From contig CAYFLU010000015.1 of NCBI GenBank assembly GCA_964343975.1, positions 1 through 31,279 on the forward strand: DNA of 31,279 bases. The letters run 5' to 3'. The position numbers and the translations under genes are program-made. Numbering within the stretch: the first letter of the stretch is position 1; each line of letters opens with the position of its first letter. The notes beneath the pieces are model-generated. The model did not search any database. It had not been told where the DNA came from and worked only from the letters and a program-made list of their open reading frames with translations. Of this stretch, positions 1 through 7,213 are shown piece after piece. Source of the stretch: SCUN01 sp964343975. Its GTDB lineage: Bacteria > Acidobacteriota > Vicinamibacteria > Vicinamibacterales > SCN-69-37.

Positions 1-219
1 TGGAACGTCGTGATCGGCGGCCAGCTGTTCTCGAAGAGCTTCCTCGGCTACACGACGTACAAACTGGAATTCGCGGCGAGGGAAGGTCTCCTCCCGGCGA
101 TTGCCTTGCTCATACTGCCGTTCTTGATTCTCTGGGTGCTGCTGAAGATTCTGCCGCCATGGGAAGACGGTCACGCCGCGGCGGAGGACATCCGCCATGG
201 CTCAACCACAGGAGTTTAG
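1..219 (+). CDS. C-terminal end of an NrfD/PsrC-like integral membrane subunit (partial)
   Basis: The reading frame is open from the left edge, so only the last 72 codons are visible. It begins with WNVVIGGQLFSKS, continues through one strongly hydrophobic helix (roughly visible residues 34-50, rich in L/I/A and ending in KILPPW), and closes with a short hydrophilic tail. The WNVVIGGQ/S-K-S pattern followed by a last helix ending in LPPW resembles the C-terminus of the NrfD/PsrC quinone-interacting membrane anchors of molybdoenzyme or alternative complex III type systems, which pass electrons between quinones and an extracytoplasmic partner. The identification rests on pattern memory over a short stretch. 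The frame overlaps the next gene by 23 bases, so the two are probably cotranscribed. Another polytopic membrane protein remains possible. Confidence 0.5.
   Translation, partial: WNVVIGGQLFSKSFLGYTTYKLEFAAREGLLPAIALLILPFLILWVLLKILPPWEDGHAAAEDIRHGSTTGV
180..196 (+). promoter_or_regulatory. Hairpin overlapping the ribosome-binding site of the DUF2339-like gene
   Basis: GGCGGA (180-185) pairs perfectly with TCCGCC (191-196) across a 5-base loop and ends directly at the ATG at 197. The Shine-Dalgarno GGAGG (183-187) lies partly in the left arm. The upstream frame is translated through this segment to 219, so its ribosomes would melt the hairpin. This is the usual geometry of translational coupling; the function is inferred. 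Confidence 0.45.
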
Positions 220-1933
220 CGATCGACTGCAACTGATTGAAGACGGGCTTGCAGACGTCCAACGACGTCTGCGTGCGCTGGAGGACGGCCAGCGCGCAGC
301 GGTCACCACCGCTATTACTGCCGACACCGCTCCACTGGCGCCGCCAGACACAGTGTCCCTACCAGCGAGACCCGCGGATTCCTCCCGCGGTTCGTCGGAC
401 CTTGCCGGTCTCGCTACATTGCTTGGGCGCACGTGCATTGTGTTTGGCGGCGCGTATTTGCTCCGCGCACTGACCGAAACAGGACGCCTGCCGGGAACGG
501 CAGGCGTCGTCTTCGGTCTCCTCTTCTCGCTCGCGTTCCTTGTACTTGCCGACCGCACCGCGCCGACCAACGCGCTGAGCGCGCAGTTCCATGGCGTCAC
601 CGGCATGTTGATCGGTCTCCCGATCGTCTGGGAAGCGACGTCGCAATTCCACCTGTTGTCACCGGCATTCGCGTCGCTGTTCCTCGCGGGCGGCGCCGCC
701 CTCGCGTTTGTGATCGCCGGACGACGCCAGCTCGATGCGTTGGCCGGCGTCGCGGGATTCGGCACGATGGCGACCGCACTCGCGACGGCGTTCTCGGCGG
801 CCAACTACGGGTCGTTTGCCGTGCTGCTGATCGCGCTCAGCACGGCGACGTATTGGCTGTCGGACCGGCCGCGTCATGCGTGGCTGCGCTGGCCGAATGC
901 CATCGCCGCCGGCCTCGCCGTGATCGCCGTCACCGCGCGCGCGGTGGCCACGCCGCCGAGCGAGACGATCGGCATGGCGCTGCTCACCCAGTCGCTGCTC
1001 CTCGCTACGATGCAAGGCTCGATCGCGGTGCGCACCGTGATGTTCGGCCGCAACGTGCGCCCGTTCGATGTGCTGCAGGCGATCAGCGGTCTCGTGATCG
1101 GCGTCGGCGGCGCGGCCTTCGTCGCGCGCGGTTCGGCGCCGGGCCTCACGCTGATCGGCGCCGTGACGGCGATCATGGCCTCAGGCGCGTACCTGGCCGC
1201 GTTCTTCCGATTGGCCGATCGTCCGCACCTGGCCGCGAGCTACCACGCCTTCTCGGCGTTCGGCCTCGTGTCCGCGACGATGGCGCTGACGCTGCTCTTC
1301 CAGGGCCCGCTGCTGGCCGTCATGTCGATTGCCCTCGCGGTGCTCACGATCACGTACGGACAGGATCGACTCGCCGGCTACGCCTCACTGCACGGCGCCG
1401 CCTACGTGATGACGGCGCTCGCGGCATCGGGCGTGCTGGCCGCGGCCCTGGAAGTGTGGACGGTAACGCCGTCGCCGTGGCCGCGCGTATCGCCGGTGGG
1501 CTGGCTCGCGGTGATCGTCACCGGCGCCTGCACGCGCATCCGCTTCCGTCGCAAAGGCGAGCTCGGCGACATCCTCGCGATTGCCGGCCGCCTGATCACG
1601 GCGGGCGTGTTCGTGTTGGGGCTGGGTGGCGCGATCCTCACGATCATCGGGCCGATGATCGCCGGCGCGGAAGCCGACGCCGGCAGTCTGGCGTCGCTCC
1701 GCACCGTGCTGTTGTCGCTGGCCGTGGTCGGTCTCGGCCTGATGTCGCATGTGCCGAACTCCAAGGCATTCACGCGACTCGTGTATCCGGTGTTGCTCAT
1801 CGGCGGCGTGCGCTTCGTGCTCGACGACTTCCGTCACTCGCGGCCGTCGACGCTCTTCATCGCACTCGCCTGTTTCGGCGCCGCGCTCGTCCTCGGGCCG
1901 CGGTTTGCGGCGAAGCCACGAACCGACCCGTAA
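197..1933 (+). CDS. DUF2339-like polytopic membrane protein
   Basis: This encodes 578 residues. The first ~40 form a charged amphipathic helix (heptad-like LQLIEDGLADVQRRLRALED) likely to be coiled coil, followed by a T/A/P-rich linker to about residue 70. The rest is almost entirely hydrophobic, with well over ten membrane segments joined by short loops. A short helix, many transmembrane segments and the early 'LGR...GGAYLLRALTETG' segment match the DUF2339 family, whose biochemical role is unknown. The ATG at 197 is supported by GGAGG nine bases upstream. It overlaps the NrfD-like gene by 23 bases and probably shares its mRNA. A hairpin lies directly after the TAA, before the convergent neighbour. 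It could be another multipass protein family; membrane location is secure, the family less so. Confidence 0.7.
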   Translation: MAQPQEFSDRLQLIEDGLADVQRRLRALEDGQRAAVTTAITADTAPLAPPDTVSLPARPADSSRGSSDLAGLATLLGRTCIVFGGAYLLRALTETGRLPGTAGVVFGLLFSLAFLVLADRTAPTNALSAQFHGVTGMLIGLPIVWEATSQFHLLSPAFASLFLAGGAALAFVIAGRRQLDALAGVAGFGTMATALATAFSAANYGSFAVLLIALSTATYWLSDRPRHAWLRWPNAIAAGLAVIAVTARAVATPPSETIGMALLTQSLLLATMQGSIAVRTVMFGRNVRPFDVLQAISGLVIGVGGAAFVARGSAPGLTLIGAVTAIMASGAYLAAFFRLADRPHLAASYHAFSAFGLVSATMALTLLFQGPLLAVMSIALAVLTITYGQDRLAGYASLHGAAYVMTALAASGVLAAALEVWTVTPSPWPRVSPVGWLAVIVTGACTRIRFRRKGELGDILAIAGRLITAGVFVLGLGGAILTIIGPMIAGAEADAGSLASLRTVLLSLAVVGLGLMSHVPNSKAFTRLVYPVLLIGGVRFVLDDFRHSRPSTLFIALACFGAALVLGPRFAAKPRTDP

Positions 1934-1934
1934 T

Positions 1935-1958
1935 GCCGGTCTTGAAGACCAGACCGGC
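1935..1958. terminator. Hairpin between convergent stop codons
   Basis: GCCGGTCT (1935-1942) and AGACCGGC (1951-1958) form a perfect 8-bp stem that fills nearly all of the 25-base gap between the stop at 1933 and the opposing stop at 1959. An alternative inner 5-bp stem (1938-1942 with 1946-1950) is possible. No T-run follows on either strand, so it is a weak bidirectional terminator candidate. Confidence 0.4.
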
Positions 1959-2987
1959 CTACTTGATCGTCGCCATCCACGCCTTGATCTGATTCACGGC
2001 GAGGGTGACCTTGTTCTCCATCGCTTCCTTGCCGAGCGCCTCGCTCGACAGGCGGCCGTCGCCGGTGACGCCGCTCGCCACGATGCGCGGCGCGTTGGGA
2101 TCGGCCGCGGCTCGGCCGCCGCCCTGCCCCTGCCCCGCCGCGCCGGCGCCCTGACCGCGCGGCGCCGGTGGCGCCGGCACATACCCCGGGCCCATCGTCA
2201 CGGCGTACTTCAAGAGATCCGTGCGCACCCAGTTCTTGCCCTTGCCCTCGTACATCATCTCGGACGTGTCGGGAATGCCGGCGTGCGAGCTGACCGGGAG
2301 ACCGCGCGCGGCGAGCATCTTGTCGAAGTTGTCCTGCGCGGTCTGGTAGACCTGATCCGCGTAGAAGACGTGGATCTTCTTGTCGGCAAATTCCGGCGCG
2401 CGATACTTCTCTTCGAGCTTCTTCGCGACGTCGGTCATCGGCTTCACGCTGCCGCCGTGATCGTTGAGCATGATCACGGTCGTGAATCCCGTCGCGATCG
2501 CCTGTTCGACGATGCGCTCGGTGAGCGCGGTTTCAATTTCCGCAGTGAGGCCGAGCGTCCCGGTCTGCTGATTGCTCGCGTTGTTCGAGCTGTAGGGCAT
2601 CACCGGCAGCACGATCGCGTTGCCGAGCCGGCGCGCGATCTCGAGCACCTTGTATTCGCCCATGAGCGTGTGGCCGCCGTTCACGTTCTGCGGTCCGCGA
2701 TGCTCGTTGCCGCCCGCGTAGTAGAGCGCGACGGTCTTGCCCTGGTGATGAATGGCGTCGTACACCTCGGGCCACGTCATCATGCTGAACTCGATCAGAT
2801 CCTTCGGCCGGTTCGGCGACAGCCATTCCTTCGGCGGATCGATCGGCGGCAGCGCGGGTCCACGTCCCCCACCCTGACGGCCGGCGGCCGGCGCGGCGCC
2901 TTGACGGCCCGCGGCTGGCGGGTCTTGCGCACGGAGGAACGACACGGAGAACAGCACCAACGCCGTAACAGCGATCACGCGCTTCAT
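1959..2987 (-). CDS. Secreted creatininase-family (creatinine amidohydrolase-like) protein
   Basis: This encodes 342 residues from ATG 2987, chosen because it starts a clean signal peptide (MKRV, hydrophobic core, FLRAQ; residues 1-21) and has AGAGG seven bases upstream; an upstream in-frame start would spoil the signal. A G/Q/A/P-rich low-complexity stretch follows (22-50). The creatininase fold is indicated by GGNEHRGP (92-99), LNDHGG (174-179) and HAGIPDTSEMMY (235-246), which occupy the places of the family's metal-site motifs. Compared with classical members, the E-x-H-G-P ligand pair reads E-H-R-G-P, and a His stands near where the usual Asp would be. This pattern is shared, as I recall, by secreted creatininase-like proteins of Bacteroidota and Acidobacteriota. 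A second G/Q/A/P-rich insert lies near residues 275-300. The substrate is unknown; hydrolysis of an extracytoplasmic amide is only the family inference. Confidence 0.8.
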   Translation of the reverse strand: MKRVIAVTALVLFSVSFLRAQDPPAAGRQGAAPAAGRQGGGRGPALPPIDPPKEWLSPNRPKDLIEFSMMTWPEVYDAIHHQGKTVALYYAGGNEHRGPQNVNGGHTLMGEYKVLEIARRLGNAIVLPVMPYSSNNASNQQTGTLGLTAEIETALTERIVEQAIATGFTTVIMLNDHGGSVKPMTDVAKKLEEKYRAPEFADKKIHVFYADQVYQTAQDNFDKMLAARGLPVSSHAGIPDTSEMMYEGKGKNWVRTDLLKYAVTMGPGYVPAPPAPRGQGAGAAGQGQGGGRAAADPNAPRIVASGVTGDGRLSSEALGKEAMENKVTLAVNQIKAWMATIK

Positions 2988-3020
2988 GGAAGACCTCTCG
3001 GAAAAGGTGGAGCAGCGCGC

Positions 3021-3026
3021 ATTGTA
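3021..3026 (-). promoter_or_regulatory. -10 box of the creatininase-like gene
   Basis: On the minus strand TACAAT (5 of 6 to TATAAT) sits 33 bases before ATG 2987. Transcription starting about 7 bases later would give a leader of roughly 27 bases containing the AGAGG ribosome site. I see no convincing -35. This makes the gene a separate unit from the ICMT operon upstream of it. Confidence 0.45.
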
Positions 3027-3085
3027 GGCCAAACGGCGCCAGCCGGTACGGGAGGAACGGCCGATCGTCGGCGAACGACGGGAGG

Positions 3086-3652
3086 CTAGTAGATGAACGG
3101 AATCAGGCGCTGTGTGCGGGCGGCGTAGGCGCGGTAGGGCTCACCGAGGCCGGCGGTCAGCGCAGCCTCCTCGATCGCGATACGGCGCAGGAACGCGGCG
3201 CCAATCGGGAGGATCAGCATGAGCGTAGTCAGCCAGTGGGCCCGCGCCAAGCCATAGAACAGGAACGCGCCGAGCGCGCCGGTGTAGGACGGATGGCGCA
3301 CGAAGCGATACGGCCCGTCATCGACCACGTGCTGATCACGGGCGATCGCCACATCCACCGTGAAGAACCGGCCGAGATGCACGATCGACCACCAGCGCAG
3401 GCCGATCGACAACGCGAAAAGCACGAACCACAGCGGACGCAGCACGCGGAGCGCATCCACGTGCGCCCACGGCGTCGCCGGCTCGACGAACATCGTGGCG
3501 GTGACCGACGCCAGGATCACGAGCCACAGCAGGCGAATCGACCCCTGATCCGCGCTCGTCGTCGACGATGACGAGGCGCGCTTCCAGAGCGAGAGCGCGA
3601 CTTCAGAGGCGCAGTAGAAGACGCCGAGCCAGTGCGGAGCGAGCCAGGACAT
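3086..3652 (-). CDS. Isoprenylcysteine carboxyl methyltransferase (ICMT/PEMT)-like membrane protein
   Basis: This encodes 188 residues with several membrane helices (about 8-22, 40-56, 72-90, 125-155). The C-terminal half carries the hallmark of the ICMT/phospholipid methyltransferase superfamily: GPYRFVRHPSYTG (113-125), then a conserved E-E-A-A-L (161-165) and EPYRAYAART...LIP (171-184). These elements form the S-adenosylmethionine pocket at the membrane face. In bacteria such proteins methylate small lipophilic or carboxyl substrates and are rarely assigned a specific target. The start at 3652 is chosen because its ATG shares one base with the TGA of the radical SAM gene (TGATG), indicating translational coupling. 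A longer in-frame ATG at 3697 lies inside that gene and is unlikely. Third gene of the SDR-radical SAM-ICMT operon; the substrate is unknown. Confidence 0.85.
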   Translation of the reverse strand: MSWLAPHWLGVFYCASEVALSLWKRASSSSTTSADQGSIRLLWLVILASVTATMFVEPATPWAHVDALRVLRPLWFVLFALSIGLRWWSIVHLGRFFTVDVAIARDQHVVDDGPYRFVRHPSYTGALGAFLFYGLARAHWLTTLMLILPIGAAFLRRIAIEEAALTAGLGEPYRAYAARTQRLIPFIY

Positions 3653-5031
3653 CAGGCCGACACGTCCAGCGGCGTGGTGGTGGTCGGCGACCCACACTTC
3701 TCAAACCACTCGACACCCTCGTTCACCAGATCGAACTTCAACGTGTAGCGGCCGGGTTCCGCGAGCGGCGGCAATTCGATGTCGATGTCGACGGTCTGCC
3801 CCGGCCCGATCGGCCCCGGCAGCCGCGATCGCGCGAAATCGAGATTGATGAGGGCGCCGTCTTCGCGGCAGAGCTGCGCGCCGAGGCGCACGAGCCGGCG
3901 GCCGTACGTGGCGTCGGCGGGAAACGGCTTGGTCGAGTGATTGGTGACCCGCGTGCGGATGCGTGTTGGCGCGCCCGTCTTCGCTCGCACGCCGGGGCCG
4001 CGCAGCCACTTCTCGATCAGCGGCTGACGCACGACGATCTCGGCGCGCGGCGTGGCGCCGGGAATGGCGTTCCCGAGGTTGCTGTCGTCCCACGTCTCTC
4101 GCCGAATGCGCTCGAAGTCCGCGCTGCCGCGCGCAAAGCGGCGCGAGTACGCGTCCTCGGGGTGATCCGTGATTTCCCAGCAGAGGCGATCGACGCCGAT
4201 CTCCTGCGCGAGCTGACGCGCGCGATCCATCTCGGCATCGCTGTCGTTCCACTTGAACAGGATGTAGCGCCAGTTCAAGTACGGCAGATCGCGTCCGGAC
4301 GCGCGCTTCTCGTCCACCATCGCGCGCAGGTTCCGGATGACGACGTCGAACTTGCCGCGGCCACGATACTGCTCGTAGGTCTCCTGGCTCGCGCCGTCGA
4401 TCGAGAACGTGACCTCGTCGATACCGGAATGCACGAGCCGGCGCGCCTGCTCTTCAGAAAACGCGCCGCCGTTCGTGCTCGTGTAGACGTAGATGTGGGG
4501 AAAGCGCGACTTGATGTACTCGCACATCTCGACCGCGCGCTTGTGCAGAAATGCTTCGCCGTAATTGAAGAAGTCGATGCGGTACAGCGACGGCCCGACC
4601 TCGTCGATGACCTTCTTGAACAACTCGAAGTCGAGCATGCCGGCCTGACGGGTGCGCGTAATGCCCGTCTCCGGCGCGCAGATCGCCTTGTAGCACGACA
4701 CGTTGCACGCCGCCGTGCATTCGATGAACATCCGGCCCGGATGGCGGCCGACTTCAAGCGATCGCTGGGTGGGCGCTTCACCGGGCTCGAGCGGACGCTT
4801 CAGCGGGCAGTCGCCACAGAAGTCCGACCCGGCATGGTTCATCGCGTCGCGCAGCGCCGTCATCTTCTCGCCGCGCCAGATCTCTTCGATCGTGTGCGTC
4901 TTCGCGTCCCCGAGCACGCGTTTCGCGAGCGGATCCGCACAGCCGCACACGATGCGGCCATCGCACAACATGACGAGCATGTCCCAGGGCCAGGTGCACT
5001 GGAACCGCGTAGCTTGGAAGTTCAGGGACAT
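3652..5031 (-). CDS. Radical SAM protein with N-terminal SPASM-like domain and C-terminal beta-sandwich
   Basis: This encodes 459 residues in three parts. Residues 10-78 look like a SPASM/twitch cluster domain: C12, the 'LCDGRIVCGC' turn (C23, C29, C31), a G-D...IEEIWRGE segment and a closing FCGDC (C72, C75). Residues ~100-320 are the radical SAM core, with the cluster motif ECTAACNVSC...C (C105, C109, C113, C118), then 'FFNYGEAFLHK' and 'TNGG', typical of SPASM-subgroup enzymes. The spacing after CN is CX3CX4C, not the usual CX3CX2C. Residues ~335-455 resemble the Wzt-C-like beta-sandwich (PGQTVDIDI...GRYTLKFDLVNEGVEWF). It probably makes a radical-based modification; the substrate is unknown. 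SDR upstream (11-base gap) and ICMT downstream (one-base overlap) suggest one pathway. A TAGAAT box lies 8 bases before the ATG, within the SDR stop. Confidence 0.85.
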   Translation of the reverse strand: MSLNFQATRFQCTWPWDMLVMLCDGRIVCGCADPLAKRVLGDAKTHTIEEIWRGEKMTALRDAMNHAGSDFCGDCPLKRPLEPGEAPTQRSLEVGRHPGRMFIECTAACNVSCYKAICAPETGITRTRQAGMLDFELFKKVIDEVGPSLYRIDFFNYGEAFLHKRAVEMCEYIKSRFPHIYVYTSTNGGAFSEEQARRLVHSGIDEVTFSIDGASQETYEQYRGRGKFDVVIRNLRAMVDEKRASGRDLPYLNWRYILFKWNDSDAEMDRARQLAQEIGVDRLCWEITDHPEDAYSRRFARGSADFERIRRETWDDSNLGNAIPGATPRAEIVVRQPLIEKWLRGPGVRAKTGAPTRIRTRVTNHSTKPFPADATYGRRLVRLGAQLCREDGALINLDFARSRLPGPIGPGQTVDIDIELPPLAEPGRYTLKFDLVNEGVEWFEKCGSPTTTTPLDVSA

Positions 5032-5039
5032 CGACGTCT

Positions 5040-5045
5040 ATTCTA
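5040..5045 (-). promoter_or_regulatory. TANNNT box 8 nt before the radical SAM start
   Basis: Minus-strand TAGAAT is followed by 8 bases and then ATG 5031. It contains the SDR gene's TAG stop (5043-5045). It may allow internal leaderless transcription of the radical SAM-ICMT pair; it could also be coincidence created by the stop codon. Confidence 0.35.
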
Positions 5046-5795
5046 GGCCCGGGGATCGGCGGTGAGCTGCTCGAGATAGCCCAGGACGCGCGCCTTCGCG
5101 CCCGTGGCGGTGTAGAGGTCGGGCACGCGCGTCTGGACCGCCTCCCACATCGCCGCCGCCACGCCCTCCGGTTCTTCGAACGTCGCGAATGTCTTCGAAT
5201 CCACGCCGCCATGGCGCGCGTTGATGCCGAAGTCCGTCTTCACGCCGCCGGGCGACACGAGCGTGATCTGAATCCCGGGATGCGTCGCCTGCACCTCCGC
5301 GCGCATGGTCGCGGTGAGCGCATTCACGAAATGTTTGGCGCCGCAGTAGGCCGAGCGAAACACAGCCATCGGGATCCGCCCGAGCATGGACGAGATGTTG
5401 ATGATCTGGCCGGTGCCGCGCGCCTTGAAATGCGGCAGCACGGCCTGCATGCCGTAGAGCACCGACTTCACGTTGATCGTGATCATCGAATCGATGTCAT
5501 CGTCGGTCAGCTCACTCGGATTGCGCGTGATGCCCTGCCCGGCGTTGTTGATCCAGACATCGATGTGGCCAAAGCGCTCGAGGGCCGCGGCGCACAATCG
5601 CTCGACATCGGCGCGCTTCGTGACGTCGGCGGAGACGACGAGCGTCGGCGCCGACAGTTCAGCGGCGAGCGCAGACAGCGTCGCCTCGCGGCGGCCAGCG
5701 AGGACGAGCGAGGCGCCATGCGCGGCGGCCACGCGGCAGAACGCCGCGCCGATACCGCCCGCGGCTCCGGTGATGACAATGACGGGAGAAGCCAT
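5043..5795 (-). CDS. Short-chain dehydrogenase/reductase (classical SDR)
   Basis: This encodes 250 residues, the normal length for classical SDRs. The Rossmann nucleotide site TGAAGGIG is at 9-16, NNAG at 83-86, the catalytic Ser at 135/136 (NISS), and the Tyr-Lys pair at Y150/K154 (YCGAK), followed by the SPGGVKTD loop near 180-187. A basic residue after strand 2 (AGRRE) suggests NADP(H) preference. It oxidises or reduces an alcohol/carbonyl whose identity cannot be read from sequence. ATG 5795 is preceded by TACACT-N6, pointing to a leaderless message. It is the first gene of the operon with the radical SAM and ICMT-like genes and is transcribed divergently from the fucosidase, with only 23 bases between the two ATGs. 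Confidence 0.93.
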   Translation of the reverse strand: MASPVIVITGAAGGIGAAFCRVAAAHGASLVLAGRREATLSALAAELSAPTLVVSADVTKRADVERLCAAALERFGHIDVWINNAGQGITRNPSELTDDDIDSMITINVKSVLYGMQAVLPHFKARGTGQIINISSMLGRIPMAVFRSAYCGAKHFVNALTATMRAEVQATHPGIQITLVSPGGVKTDFGINARHGGVDSKTFATFEEPEGVAAAMWEAVQTRVPDLYTATGAKARVLGYLEQLTADPRA

Positions 5796-5801
5796 AGCGC
5801 T

Positions 5802-5807
5802 AGTGTA
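5802..5807 (-). promoter_or_regulatory. TANNNT box 6 nt before the SDR start (leaderless promoter candidate)
   Basis: Minus-strand TACACT is followed by AGCGCT and then ATG 5795, so transcription would start at or next to the A of the start codon. There is no Shine-Dalgarno. The box overlaps the opposing TAAAGT box by two bases. Confidence 0.5.
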
Positions 5808-5811
5808 AAGT
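5806..5811 (+). promoter_or_regulatory. TANNNT box 7 nt before the fucosidase start
   Basis: TAAAGT is followed by CGGCGTC and then ATG 5819. There is no room for a normal leader and no Shine-Dalgarno. The match to TATAAT is modest, so the support comes mainly from spacing and from the same arrangement at other starts in the window. Confidence 0.4.
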
Positions 5812-5818
5812 CGGCGTC

Positions 5819-7213
5819 ATGATCAGTCGTCGACATTTCCTCGGCACTGCGGCCGGCGCGGCTGCTGCCTGGTCACTGCACCACACGCCGCTCACCGCCG
5901 GTCAATCTGCGCAGGCGGCACCAGCCAAGCGCCCGGTGCCCTCGCGCGCGCAGCTCGAGTGGCAGAAGGACGAGATCGCGCTGTTCCTGCACTTCGGCGT
6001 GAACACGTTCACCGATCGCGAATGGGGCGACGGCAAGGAAGACCCCGCCATCTTCAATCCCACGAAGCTCGACACACGCCAGTGGGCGCGGGCCGCGAAG
6101 GCCGCGGGCGCCAAGGCGATGATCCTCACGGCGAAGCACCACGACGGCTTCTGTCTGTGGCCAACGAAGACGACGACGCATTCGGTGGCGTCGAGTCCGT
6201 TCCGCGGCGGCAAAGGCGACGTCGTCCGCGAGTTCGTCGACGCGTGTCGCGAGTTCAACCTCAAGGCGGGCCTCTACCTCTCGCCGTGGGATCGCAACGC
6301 GAGCGTGTATGGCGACAGCCCGAAGTACAACGAGTTCTACTGGACGCAGCTCACGGAGCTGCTCACGCAGTACGGCCGCATCGATGAAGTGTGGTTCGAC
6401 GGCGCCAACGGCGAAGGCCCGAACGGCAAGAAGCAGGAATACGACTGGCCGACGACCTGGGCGCTCGTGCGCAAGTTGCAGCCGGACGCCGTGATGTTCT
6501 CCGACGCCGGCCCCGACGTGCGGTGGATCGGCAACGAGAACGGCGTGGCCGGCACCACGAACTGGTCCACCGTCGATCCCGACGTGGTGAAAGTACCAGG
6601 CGTCAGCGGCCCGGCCGTGACGAAGATGCTGCGCGAAGGTGACCCGAACGGATCCGCGTGGCGGCCAGGTGAAACCGACGTCTCGATTCGTCCGGGCTGG
6701 TTCTATCACCCGGCCGACGACGCAAAGGTGCGCACGGTGGACAACCTGGTGAATCTCTACTTCACATCGGTCGGCCGCAACTCGAAGCTGCTGCTCAACG
6801 TGCCGCCGACGCGCGACGGACTGCTCCACGACATCGACGTCGAACGTCTCACGGGCATGCGCACACAGTTGACGGAGATGTTGAGACTGCCGGGGTTCGA
6901 AGGGGGCCCAACGGCGCCGCGGCGCAGCAATCGCGTGGACGCCAACGGATTTGCCGAGGGCACCTATGCCTTCGGCGCCGATCGGACCATTTCGATCTCG
7001 TCGTTGCGGGAACCGATCGCCGACGGGCAGACCGTGTCGGGTTACGTCATTGAGGGCTCGACGGACGGCACCACCTGGCAGACACTGGCCACCGGCACGA
7101 CGATCGGCTACTGCAAACTCGACCGCTTCACGCCGGTCACCGTCCGCCACGCACGCGTGCGCATCACGAGCGCGGTCGGCCGCGTCGGCGCGCTCACGAT
7201 CAACTTCTACTGA
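5819..7213 (+). CDS. Tat-exported GH29 alpha-L-fucosidase
   Basis: This encodes 464 residues beginning with a twin-arginine signal (SRRHFLG at 3-9, hydrophobic A-rich stretch to ~30). The GH29 catalytic barrel spans about 45-345: EIALFLHFG (52-60), TAKHHDGF (104-111), LYLSPWD (152-158), and the VWFDG segment (191-195) whose D194 is the expected nucleophile. The NVPPTRDGLL motif near 325-335 is also typical. The C-terminal ~100 residues form a small beta domain resembling the sugar-binding (F5/8-type) end domain of GH29 enzymes (ending 'VRITSAVGRVGALTINFY'). It hydrolyses terminal alpha-L-fucosides outside the cytoplasm, releasing L-fucose from glycans. The stop overlaps the next start by one base (TGATG), so it is cotranslated with the reductase. 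Confidence 0.93.
   Translation: MISRRHFLGTAAGAAAAWSLHHTPLTAGQSAQAAPAKRPVPSRAQLEWQKDEIALFLHFGVNTFTDREWGDGKEDPAIFNPTKLDTRQWARAAKAAGAKAMILTAKHHDGFCLWPTKTTTHSVASSPFRGGKGDVVREFVDACREFNLKAGLYLSPWDRNASVYGDSPKYNEFYWTQLTELLTQYGRIDEVWFDGANGEGPNGKKQEYDWPTTWALVRKLQPDAVMFSDAGPDVRWIGNENGVAGTTNWSTVDPDVVKVPGVSGPAVTKMLREGDPNGSAWRPGETDVSIRPGWFYHPADDAKVRTVDNLVNLYFTSVGRNSKLLLNVPPTRDGLLHDIDVERLTGMRTQLTEMLRLPGFEGGPTAPRRSNRVDANGFAEGTYAFGADRTISISSLREPIADGQTVSGYVIEGSTDGTTWQTLATGTTIGYCKLDRFTPVTVRHARVRITSAVGRVGALTINFY

Noticed and set aside
3568..5046. 492-codon plus-strand open frame opposite the radical SAM gene
   Set aside because: Composition is typical of antisense reading of a high-GC gene, and the opposite strand carries clear motifs and operon overlaps.
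1959..5795. Mycofactocin-like cluster (radical SAM/SPASM, creatininase-family protein, SDR together)
   Set aside because: The creatininase-like protein is secreted and has its own promoter, no precursor peptide gene is visible, the radical SAM protein has a permuted layout, and no MftB-like chaperone is present.
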